A stretch of DNA of 64,000 nucleotides from Tetracentron sinense. Taxonomy: Eukaryota; Streptophyta; Magnoliopsida; Trochodendrales; Trochodendraceae. The stretch covers positions 5,518,001-5,582,000 of the forward strand of contig CM026563.1 in the NCBI GenBank assembly GCA_015143295.1, given 5' to 3'. The notes below the pieces were generated by a model that did no database searches, had not been told where the DNA came from, and saw only the letters and a program-made list of their open reading frames with translations. The translations under genes were made by a program, and so were the position numbers. Shown piece after piece: positions 34,801 through 45,500 of this stretch (positions are counted from its first letter, which is position 1; every line of letters begins with the position of its first letter).

Positions 34801-36013
34801 CACCGCTATGCTAGCTTGAATTTTATCAAACCTATCTGCTAATTATGACAAATTACATTTATTTTAGAGTTAAGTACCGTTTTGTTGCCCTAAACTTAAA
34901 ATATCACTGTTTAGGGCATGGTTTGAAATATTTTACCAAAGAGGGTACGTATTTCAATATTACCCTTATAGTGTTTTGGCTTTTACATGCATAGCTTAAG
35001 GGTAAATATGTCAAAAGTATGCCCTTTTTAGTAATAAAAATATAAAGGGTACCTTATTTTATAAATTTGTTAAAAGCATGCCCTTTTAAGTAACACAAAT
35101 ATAAGGCATGCCCTTTTAGGTGAAGCGGCCTTTATTTTATTTAGATATTAAGTTTATACTCATGCAATTATGATTTTAAGTGAATTGTAATATCTAGAAA
35201 AACAAATTTGAAAATTTATTAGACCCCCAGTCTTTAGCTTCCTAACATTGAACAACACCCATCCCCAATCCAGAGTGTGCCTCTACTTAGTGCTACAATG
35301 ATATGTCCTAATTTTAGGTAATCTGCCCATAACTTCAGTTGGTTGGCTGGGTTATGTCTGTGTCCCATATACATATTGTCAAGTTTATTCCACAGGTTGA
35401 ATTACAAAACTACGTAGTCAAGTTTAAGTCTCCAATGATATGGTGATTGCACAGCAATTTTTTGTGTGAATCCATTGCTTCTCTCAGTTAGATTTCTTTT
35501 CTTACAACTCACCTATAAAATAACCCTAATTGTATTTGACTGTTTTACAAGAATAATCCATTTAAAAAAATAAAATTCTTCTTTCAAAACTCAACTCATG
35601 ATAACTAAATATTATTTTACAAGATGCAATTTTTATTGTTATTGATGAATAAGAAAAATCAAAGAAAAAATATCAGTTCTTGTTGCAAAAGTGGTGCCTT
35701 CTTTGGGTCTTTGTGAATTCGCGTCTCATGGACTTGATTGCAGGCACGACCCTTGTTCAAAGACCGGAGGAAATTCTCTCAGATGGCTGACCCAATTCTC
35801 CAAGGGCAGTATCCTGTGAGGGGTTTGTACCAAGCTCTCGCTGTTGCTGCAATGTGTCTTCAGGAGCAGCCGACCATGCGGCCACTCATAGCTGATGTGG
35901 TCACAGCTCTGACTTACCTTGCTTCGCAAACATATGGCCCCGATAACCGGCGAATCCAAAGCTCCTGCACAGCCCCCTCCACTCCTAGAACAAAAAGGGA
36001 CAACGATAAGTAA
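28846..36013 (+). CDS. PBL7: Receptor-like cytoplasmic kinase RLCK-VII, PBL7/CDL1-like, complete, 5 exons
   Basis: Exons: 28846-28927, 32601-32794, 33060-33249, 33462-33853, 35744-36013. All introns are GT-AG and phases close to a 375-aa protein ending at TAA 36011-36013; as I recall, Arabidopsis PBL7 is of nearly the same length. The start [10 protein letters not shown] has Gly2 for N-myristoylation and Cys6 for palmitoylation, as known for plasma-membrane RLCK-VII kinases. The kinase domain has the glycine loop at 75-82 (GEGGFGRV), VAIK Lys97, YRDLK with Asp195, DFG Asp213, the activation segment [15 protein letters not shown], and the family block [17 protein letters not shown]. The family relays signals from brassinosteroid and immune receptors. 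PBL7 and its close kin share the N-terminus MGWIPCSGKS. The normally invariant PLGSLEDHL reads PLRSLEDHL here. Intron 1 (3.7 kb) holds a TRIM-like fossil and a LINE. Confidence 0.94.
29443..30741 (+). mobile_element. TRIM-like non-coding LTR element fossil with both LTRs
   Basis: Two related terminal repeats, about 29443-29918 (476 bp) and 30243-30741 (499 bp), share TTCTATTTGATGTAAA, GGTTCTAAGATCCT, TTGTATCATGTAAT and a final ACAACA. The 3' copy begins TGTTGAGATT. Between them lie about 320 bp with no protein-coding domain: a primer-binding-like TTGGTATCAT just after the 5' LTR and a purine tract (AAGGTGGAG) just before the 3' LTR. LTRs differ at many positions, so the insertion is old. It lies in sense orientation within PBL7 intron 1 and keeps the layout of a terminal-repeat retrotransposon in miniature. 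Confidence 0.82.
30826..31978 (+). mobile_element. 5'-truncated L1-type LINE with zf-RVT region and A-rich tail
   Basis: Plus-strand frames give the C-terminal end of LINE ORF2: [10 protein letters not shown]-like, [27 protein letters not shown], then [20 protein letters not shown] and a zf-RVT pattern ([18 protein letters not shown]). A 3' UTR, a (TA)n run at about 31928 and an A-rich tail at 31960-31978 follow. Few frame breaks are present, so it is among the younger LINEs here. It lies in sense orientation in PBL7 intron 1. Confidence 0.85.
33854..35743. other. PBL7 intron 4, with AT-rich degenerate repeat at 34860-35130
   Basis: No gene or LINE or LTR similarity was seen. At 34900-35120 the words GCCCTTTT, AGTAA and AAATATAAGG recur three times at about 50-80 bp spacing (GTATGCCCTTTTTAGTAA; GCATGCCCTTTTAAGTAA; GCATGCCCTTTTAGGTGA), suggesting a small decayed tandem array. 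Confidence 0.55.
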
Positions 36014-36460
36014 CTCAATGGTGGCAATGGGTCTGAGAGAGAACAAGATGGAGGACTAAACTGAGACATCTATCCTTGGAAGCAAGTTGAGATTTCTTTC
36101 ACACATTATGAGATTGCTGTCAATCCTGCCAGCCATGCCTACTGATTTGGAAGACTTTGATCGAAGCTTAGTGGTAGCACTTGTTGGCTGCACATATGAT
36201 GGTGCTTGGTTATCAAATTTTGTATCACTCCAGATAACAGGGGCACCTCCCAACTCTATTCTGTTTGATATCACAGGAAATTTCTGTTTTTTTTTTTTTT
36301 TCTTTCACTTTTCGCTGTACATGTGAGCTTGGATCATTGTATCGAAATGCCTTTTCTTTGGACACTGCCCTCCTTATACATTTAAATCTCCATTTGGTTA
36401 TTACGGTCCATGCTATCTCTTTCCTCCCTCTTTTTTCAATTGGTTTTGCTAAGTAGTGGA
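36014..36460 (+). other. Likely PBL7 3' UTR and downstream flank
   Basis: The kinase stop is at 36011-36013. The next few hundred bases are T-rich with a run of 15 T at 36286-36300 and no new conserved frame. No canonical AATAAA was seen close to the stop, so the polyadenylation site is not fixed. Confidence 0.4.
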
Positions 36461-36510
36461 GTTATATTAACATTTATCTAAGCTTTATATTAAATTAAAC
36501 AGTTGCAAGC

Positions 36511-36557
36511 AAACCCACATGATTAAGCAAACCACATTGCATTAATCATGTGGGTTT
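36511..36557. repeat. Perfect 16-bp inverted repeat with 15-nt loop
   Basis: AAACCCACATGATTAA at 36511-36526 is exactly complementary to 36542-36557. The hairpin lies about 500 bp past the PBL7 stop codon. It may be a transcript-end structure or the core of a lost element. Confidence 0.8.
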
Positions 36558-36743
36558 TGAATAACTTTTTGAGATCTTTCATGCATCTGAAAATATGTAG
36601 TATGCTTTTCACTACCTTCAGCATTATCTGCTTCCAGAAGTCTATTTGGGTATATGGAGAACCGATTTGAAGATGCTTAGTTCTTCAATACTCGTACCCT
36701 GTTACATCTAATCCTCCGCCTCCCTGTATATGTTGGTGCTTAG

Positions 36744-36932
36744 ATTGCAGATATTCTCCGTGCTTTATAGTATAGCTACTTCAAAATCTGAAATTGACAG
36801 CAGTTAATTTGGTCATATTTTTCCTCCTCGCCCAAACCAAATTGCAGATATTCTCTGTACTTTATAGTATAGCTACTTCAAAATCTGAAATTGACAGCAG
36901 TTAATTTGGTCATATTTTTCCTCCTCCCCCAA
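36744..36932. repeat. Tandem duplication, 97-bp unit, two copies
   Basis: ATTGCAGATATTCTC at 36744 recurs at 36841, and the copies stay nearly identical through GGTCATATTTTTCCTCCTC. Few differences show a recent duplication. Confidence 0.92.
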
Positions 36933-37340
36933 CTGAACATTTGGGTTTCTACCATTTCAAGTAGCTGGGATCCCTAAACCTTGAATTGGATTTGTTCAAC
37001 GGCGATGAAAGATCACATATGAAATGATGATGACGACACTGAGGATGCTGATCACTAGGAGATGTAGCTTGAATGTATTAAACGGTGATATGATCATAAA
37101 TGTCAGAATCAGGATGGTTTTGAAATGCAGATGCCTTTGCAGCAACTGGTATCATATATATGTATATAAAAGCCATAATCAAGTTTTTTCTTTATCCTTT
37201 TTCTAGACCCCCCACCAACTCCTTTTCTGTCTTCATTTTTATGATTCTGTTTAGCTTAAAATTAAAAGTCATTCAAGTATGTGAACATATAACCACATAC
37301 TGTACCACTTAGATCCTTGCAAAAATAGACTATTATGGAG

Positions 37341-37628
37341 GGAGCCAAATCCTCTAAGGCAAATCCTTTGACACCCCTTAACTGTGATTAAGACTCACCG
37401 ACTCCTAGGGTTCACCCACCCATCCTTGTTTTTTTTTAAAAAACATTAATTGTTTTTTTAAATATTAAAAAAACCCTAAAAGCAGTTTTTGAATTTTAAA
37501 AAAAAAAAAAAAAAACAAGGATGGGTGGGTGAACCCTGGAGGTGGGTGAATCTTAACAACAGTTTAAGTTGAGGAGTGTCAAAAGGAACACGTGACGACC
37601 TCAAGGGGTGATTAGAGGATTTGGCTTC
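37341..37628. mobile_element. MITE with long inverted arms and 9-bp target duplication, Mutator-like size
   Basis: Left end GGAGCCAAATCCTCTAA and right end (complement) GAAGCCAAATCCTCTAA pair. Inner arms GGGTTCACCCACCCATCCTTG pair as well around A- and T-runs. The flanks ATTATGGAG (37332-37340) and ATTACGGAG (37629-37637) form a 9-bp duplication with one mismatch. Total length 288 bp. Confidence 0.82.
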
Positions 37629-37629
37629 A

Positions 37630-38800
37630 TTACGGAGCAGTGGAATATGCGGAGTATCCGTCTTTTATGGCGCTTGTTGCACCACGAATCTCTCCGGTTG
37701 TACAATAATTGGATAGAAGGCCATGACAATCAATGATGTTGCGGTCCACCAAGGCAACAGTGGCTTTGGTTTTGTGTGGTATAAAACTACATTCGTCCAA
37801 GCTGACTGCTGTTGAGTGTGGAGTCCGTCCAATCTCACCCGTTTTTGTCTCAAAGCATATAATGCATGAAATATGTTTTCTTCCCAATCACACGGGATCC
37901 TCTACAGTTGGAACCTGCCCAGTAAAGTCCAGGAGTAGCAACACTTAGACCCGTTTAACTCTAGTTTGTCTGCATCAACCCCTAACTTAAGTGATCACCC
38001 TACTTGGTTATTAGAAGAAAAAATTAAGGAAAATCAAAACGCTCGGACACCTATCAAGTCATTGCCCCATGGACTTAGCCGGGACGAGATGCTTCTGTAG
38101 AGGATCTGAAGTGTTTCACAATATATAGAGTTCAGATTAGAGGACCACAAGGTCTTCTTCCAAGCTGACCTCTCCAATCAAATTTAACACATAATTGGGA
38201 AAACATTGGGAAAGAGAAAATGACAAAAAATAGAACAATTTTTTTATTGCCAAGTGTCTTTTAGCAATTGGGTGGTCCGTTTGGAAGAGGACCCTGAGGT
38301 CTGTTTACCATTTTCCCAATTTATATTACCCTTTTATCTCAATCTGATACCAAACAGGTTTTTGCTAATGCAACTTTAAAAAATGTACTTGAGGAACACA
38401 TAGTAGGGCAGTTAATCCATATAAATACAGTGTCACCTAATGAGAACTAAAAATCCAAATAAATGAAGAGTGTAAGAAAAAGAAAAGAGAGATTCCAATT
38501 ATTTATCCACGCATCCGAAGCTTCTTCAGTCATTATTTTCTTCTATCCTTATATTATTACTTAATAATAATAATAATAATAAAAGGATGACCGTGGGCTT
38601 TGTGTTGATTTTGTTCGACAAATTACAAAATACAAATATGTAGCTCTTCCAAATGATACTGGTACAGAAGGATAGCTCGCATACCCAAAACCAACAACTA
38701 CATGTAGTAGGCAGAAAACTCGTTTGGTACAAACTACAAACACAGGACAACATTTGAGCCTGCTGAGAAAGGCCAACTTCATGGCACTCAGAATAACCCC
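37630..38800. other. PBL7-TBC convergent spacer, mostly unassigned
   Basis: A degenerate minus-strand frame at 37630-37887 (FIPHKTKATVALVDRN) faintly recalls the RNase H-like module of plant retroelements, but the match is weak. A TAA/TTA microsatellite is at 38555-38582. Both neighbouring genes end toward this spacer. Confidence 0.35.
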
Positions 38801-38837
38801 ATGAAATTTTGCTAATTTTCTTTCTCTTGGTGGCCTT

Positions 38838-38924
38838 TCATGTCTTTCTCCAAGGTGCTTGGGCTCCGTCCCTCAATGGTAAGACTTCCCCCTCACTGGG
38901 ATCCTCAACACTAGTCAGCTTCTC
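38838..38924 (-). pseudogene. Probable former last coding exon of the TBC gene
   Basis: A clean acceptor (TGTAACAG) opens an 87-nt exon reading EKLTSVEDPSEGEVLPLRDG and ending at TGA 38838-38840. It would follow exon 17 (39538-39653), which ends WRDRNK with donor GTAAGC; plant TBC homologues carry a WRDRNKGK tail. Exon 17 is 116 nt, one more than phase allows, and holds stops in both relevant frames, so this exon is probably now 3' UTR. Confidence 0.55.
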
Positions 38925-39565
38925 CTGTTACATTCAATGAATGCAAATATGAAATCTCAATAAAACAAAAGAAAAAAAACACAATATGACTGACTACCGA
39001 TTAATATGGCATATTGCAGAAACTCCGATATATGGGAAAGGTTTCCTGTTTGTGTTCAATTGGATTGCTTCTTATGCGGCATAAAAGCTGGATGCATGAC
39101 TACCTGGTTGTTGATTTTGAACAGTTTGTAAGTTGGGCCAAAAGTTGATTGACTACACCCCAAAACTTGCACAAACAGCAACATCTCTGACTGCTAAATG
39201 ATTAATCTTCATTGTGGAGGTTGGAATTGCAGCTGATGCAGATTGTATTCCTAGAAATGTTTTTTTTTTTTTTTTGTAAATTTATTTTTATACAGTAGAC
39301 CTCTATTAAACGAACTCCTTTATGATGTTTTGGGAAACCAACTTGTCGCGCTGTGAATGACTATTAATCTAGTATCCATCCTTTAAAATCTTCAACTAAT
39401 AATATGTTTGGTGACTAGTCCGGAATCAGGATATCATCAGGCATCCCCATCACTTATCTTAATCATTACATAATGCCTAGGAGTGTCATAGCAAGTCATC
39501 CAAAAATTTAAGTGGACAAATCTACATAAAAGCTTACCTTGTTCCTGTCACGCCATCAGAAAGGT

Positions 39566-42500
39566 CTAAGATAGCGGACCAATTTTTCTTGTGGGTAAGT
39601 CTTGTGTGGACTCTTGATTAACTCGTAATTGTGAAAAATCCGGATGCGCAGATCTACAAAGGACACTTAATCATAAGGGGCGTTCATTTACAGATTCACA
39701 AAATTCACTTACGCAAAAATGCATCATGCCACGACAAAAAAAATAAAATGCATCGTGCCCGTGCGCTTTTTTTCATATGGATGTGTACCCAAGAGAAAGA
39801 ATTTACTATTTGCTTTGAGCTCAAAAACGTTCACTTTTTTTTTGAATCGCCAACATGAGGGCAATGAATAAAAGGTCAGATGATCAACACCAATACTGAG
39901 CATGGTCATGGAGAAATCTTGCCAATTTAAAGAAGAGACCGCACCCAGAAAAAAATTTGATATGTAAGGAATTGGCTCATGTACCGTGGAGAAGGTTGCA
40001 CTTTAACTTGGCCAGATTGGTACTGCAAGGTAGCCTCCAACATTGATTCTGCCATAACCACCTGCTTCTCCATCTGTTCAAGTGATGCCATTGCTTCTTC
40101 ATATTTTTCCTGCACATGAAAGCTGTTAGGGTAGGAGAAGATTTATCATGCAACAGAACGGAAAATAAAATAAAGTATCTGGTCCTGAAATATCGACACG
40201 GTGAGTGGAGGACGAGAAAGCTACACACTCTACCAAGCCATCAGGTCTAGCTATCTCAGCAACTTGCTGCAGAGTAACCATGCATGTGTTTCGGGTATGC
40301 CGATATTAAACAAATTTGATGAACTGTTTATGTTTCACACTTAAAAATATCAACAAAAAAAAAAATCATCTTCCCATTTGAGTTTTAATGGATTTGGAGC
40401 CAAGAAGGAGAAATATGTTTCCTGTGTTGCCACCATGTTCAACACCTTAACAAAACGAAAGATTTATCTATATTTGTTTTCGATTGGTAATAATAGAAAT
40501 TCATTGAAAGAAGGGAGGAATGTGCAGACAAACAAGCTGTAAAGCTATTGCGGGAAAAGATAAAGAGAAATGATTACACCCTAATTGATCAAGATACAGG
40601 GATACTTCTCCAACATATTTCAATCCTCTTCAGTCTCCACCTCTCCTTTGGTAAAGGAGTCTGTTTCATTTGCTGATCTAGAGATCCAAGAGAATGAGAT
40701 GTTCTATTAGATGCTCAGAAGTCAGAACACAAATGCTTTTTCATCAGCCTGTTCGAATGCATTTGATGAGTCCCCTTCAATAATCATTAGGGAAAATTCG
40801 AGCTAAATAGCCAACAGTATGCATTGGAGGAGGGAAAATCATTCTGACATATTGAAATATTTGTCCATAACAAACTATAAATGAAATTCAATCCCGATGG
40901 ACAAATTTAATAAGCAACTCCAAGTCAATTCCCTCACTTTGTGAAACAAAACCTATCTAAATTATTATCCATCAACATTTATTATCACTAGAGGAAATAT
41001 TAATAAGATGGGAGTAAGACACTAAGATTAGGATAGCACAAGTGAAAACACCATTAGAATTGAGCATATTGAAGAAAATCTAGAAATAGCCCCATTAGAT
41101 TATATTGAAGGAGAGTTAAATGAAATGGGTACAACAAAGACCAATTACAGTACCAGTGCAAAGGAGTGGTATGGACTCTGGTGCAAGTCAAAATCTCTAA
41201 AAAAAGGCAAAGGGAATGCCGAGAAGCACATGGATTGAGATCATACAAAAAGATTTAAAAACAGTCCTTAACAAAGAAATGCATCTTGACAGAATGGAAC
41301 CAAAATAGTTCCGATAAGGCTCCAATGATGACGATGATGGCGATGATTTATAATTAAATAAAGGCTTTGTAATTGTGTAGGTATAATTGTTTTTTTCAAT
41401 ATGTTATCTGTGAAGCACAATAGAAGTTCAACCACAAAATTCAATTTTGAGAGATCTGGGAGAAACTGCCTCACATACACATGCAAATGTTACAAACTTG
41501 TTCCTCTAAGCATAGAAAATCTAATGAGAAAATGCTTACTATCCAGAATAGCCAAAACCACAAAGACAAGAAGAACACCTGTAGCACATGAGCTGCATTT
41601 TTCTGAGCAGCTGCATCTTGCTCAGCAAATCTGCGAGCATCTTCTGTTACCCTTTGGTCCTGCTCTATCCGCATCAATACCTATAAGATGAGTAAGTAAT
41701 CCAGAAATTACAACGACAAGTCCATAAACAACACAAGTGGAGAGAAAAGAGAGTCACGAGATCATCCTTCCCCAAAAGAACAGCAGATACCCATAGAGCA
41801 AAAATAAACCTCAAGCATGATATGTTCTTGTTCCTGCTTATCAGTAAGGGTCTTCTGTAGCTCAGCTACCTCTTGCTCCAACTGCTCAACCTGGAGAAAT
41901 CAAAAGGATCCTCGGACGTTTTAAAAAATAAAAATTACTTGTACTTGGCAAATGAAGAAAAATAAAACAATAGGATCTCGGTGGCCGATCAAGCACGTAG
42001 CCATATGGAAACATTTTTACACCACATAGTTGGCTTACTACAAACTACAAAGTATCAAACATAAATTTGAATCTTTTAAAATATCAGTGCCTTAACCCAA
42101 CTATTTGTGGTTGGCAACCAGAAACATAAGTTTTCAGTGCATTCTAATAATAAGATTATGAATCAAATTTCAGACAAGATCTCTGACACATTCTCTATTT
42201 GAGTATTTTAAAAAGAATCCCAAACCCATGAATAGGCTCAGGATATAAGTTGCTCAATGAAATGCAAGCATGGGGAAGGTGCAACACTTGTAGAAGAAAG
42301 GGTCTGACCACAAAGTGGTAAGGAAATCATTTTTTTTTTATTGAACTGCACAAGGTGATGAGACAACGTATCAAGTTTTCAGCACATTTGCAGAGAAATC
42401 TTTGTAGCATTATCTCAGTACTGATCCTTATTATGATTAAAATTACCACAGTTAAAGAAAAATTGCATCTGAAGAAACAAATCATGTACTGGAAACAACA

Positions 42501-45500
42501 AAAGAGCAAGAATTCTTGACCATCAAAATCAAATCTGGAAACACACGATTAGGCTGCCTATCAACAAATCCATTAGCCTCTTTATGAACAAAAGTAGCCA
42601 AAATAGAACCACACTTTTGAGACAGAGAGAACCACATTTTGCTGCAAGACAATATTGTTTCAAATAAGAGTTGTTACAATATTAGTTTGAAATATTACTC
42701 AAAATTTTACAATATGTATTCCAGAAATTAAATTTACTTTAAAATTTCGGTTTAAAGAACTAAGAATTCTTCGCTTAAAAAATATACATGTCAGAGTTCT
42801 TTTGGCTTTGAAGTTTTAGGAAGAACTGCAGTCTGGTATACACAGGACAGTAGAGTATGTTTTCAGTTGACATTCTTCATTGATTTCCACAATTTGTATA
42901 TTTTTTGTTATAGAAGTGTGGCTCATCTAAGTATATACTCTACCTTCATAGTTGACAATTGTCATATAGTGTTGAATCAAGTATTCTAGATTGCACTTCT
43001 TTTCTTTTGACTGCCTTTTCCCTCCATTTTTATTTAGATAATATAAACTTAGGTACTTTTGTTTGTAATAACTTATCCGGATATTGAATACGATTCAGTT
43101 TTCTTAATATTTTGGTTTTACTTTTTACTAAAAATAAATCCCTGTATTTATTTGTATCCTTTCAGCTTATAGAATTATTTAATAAATTTCCCATTTTTTT
43201 CCTTAACAATCTTTAAACCAGCTCAGTTAAATTTGCTTCCAAATTAAATGGTGATCTCTCCAGTTTGATGGTTAGTCCAATTTTTCCATATGTTGAAAGC
43301 ATATATTCCCATGCAAAACGTGTTAGCAAAACATTCTTTTGAATCAAGCATAGTCCAATTCGAAAGAACTTGTGAAATTACCAATTTACCATAAAAATGC
43401 AATGCAGTAAATCTACACCATTTATGCTTAAAATGAGAAATAGATCTTAAGATGACTACTTTACAATCAGAGAAAAGGAGCTCAGAAAACATGTTGCATC
43501 TCCAAATTTAATGCTAAACTAGAACATGTTACAGTCAATTTTTACATGATGTATGAAATAACAAGCAAATATAACATAGCAAGAAGAACAGCTGTCTTGT
43601 CTAAATGTGCTTCAGATATACCCCTGCACTCAATTGCCGGCGGTTATCCTGCTTGACCATCTCCATCAGTGCTGTCTCGAGCTCCTCAGCTCTGGTACAT
43701 AACAAGAACCACATGGAAGTTCAACATTGTATTAGAAAATATAAAAAAAACGTTGCCTTGTGGCAAATTAACTGACATAGTTTCATAAATGACATTTTAC
43801 AGATAGCGCCTAAATCATGCCATGCTGTTGTGCCAGAAGCATTTTGTGTTTCCAGAATCAATTGCCACATAGAGATTTATAACTGCCATTCAACCCTTAG
43901 ATTTTAACACTCTTTCTTAAGCAATTCTGTCTAGAAAACAATCGATGCAGACACAAGGATGAAGATTCCACAAAGCTCTTCAAATCTATCACATTTAGAA
44001 AGCCATGGAAGGACATAACAGAAAACAAAAGCACCAATGACAAACAGTGTTGAAGTATTCATGGGTAAAGCATGGCTAAATTTTTGTAATTGAGGTAGCT
44101 TAACTGATGGAAACAAAATAGATATTAAATAGTCTCCATCTCCAGTTATCCATATTTTGGAAATTTTATGAAAAGCTACCATATAGGAGCTCAAAGACTC
44201 TAAAAGGAGCTTTAAATTTACAGAATGGAACTCTTACGCTTGATGCAGTGCAGATGAGGTAAGTCTCAAAATAGAACCCATGACAGTGTTTCACGGTGCA
44301 TTGGATTTGGATCATAAAATATGCCATGTGAGTTGTTTTTAAAAATCCTATCTCATTAGTTTGTTCTAGAGTATGATGATCCATACTACAAATGTCCAAC
44401 CAACCTTGGAAAGATACCAAATCCGAATACGTTATAGAAAGTACCAACCTGAGAGTAGCGGATTTTTTCTCCTCCATCAACCTGCACAATTCGACCTTCA
44501 ACCACACTACCTGCACGTAAGTTGTTTATTCATTAGAACTACAACAAGTTGTGAGGGAGTTGCTTAAATTTCTCTACCAATTAGCAGTCAAAACTCTACT
44601 CGAATAAAAATGATGGGAAATCCAATAATGATTACCCAATTATCAAGTGCATGATAATAAATTAATAATCTTTCTTTACAATGCTAACTAATCATCAACG
44701 CTCCTAGCTCTTCTAATAGGGTGAAGTACATGTGTCGAAAAGTTTTGGATTCTGACACTCCATCTAATCCTTTGCTTGCATGGCATACTTTAAAATTTCG
44801 ATACAAACACGAGAACGGGGTGGAGCTGGAGCAGCATATTTTGGCTCATTTTCAGATTCCGACACTCCATCTAATCAATGTTTGGCACTTATGGATTTAC
44901 TATTAGTTTCTCTTCCTTCGCTTGCATGGCATACATTTGGAATTTTTATGCAGACATGAGAACAGGGTGAAGCACCATATTATGGCACAGTCGAGGAGCA
45001 CTAGATCACATGCTCCATAATAGCCTATGGAAAACATAAGAGGGAAAATTTTTAAGTAGTTCTATATAGGCATCTTATTTTAGCCCTTTGTGTCTAAATG
45101 CCTTAATTTGGGAACCGACAGAAAACAGAGTCAATTAGCTTTCAAATGAGACCAAGAATATGCCACTCGGACATGATTTAAGTGAGTTATGGCCAAAATA
45201 AAAGGAAAGTGCAGATCCACCGAGGGATTACAAGTAAGATGGATTTATTCTAAAGTCAGAGCAGAACTTTTATCAAGTCTCATGACTATATAGTTTAGGA
45301 TAATTTTCAGAAATAGCTTGGTTTTCAGGAAGTTTTCTTTCCATTTCCAGGAATTCTGTTAATTTTCCAACAAGTAGCTTTTGTTAGAGTAAAGTTCTAA
45401 TTCAAGTAAGGAAAATTCCAAGTGGGTCGGTGTGGATACCCAAAGGGACTAGTCCTTGGCTCGAAGGCTTTGGGACAGCCTCCGTTACCCAAAAAAAAAG

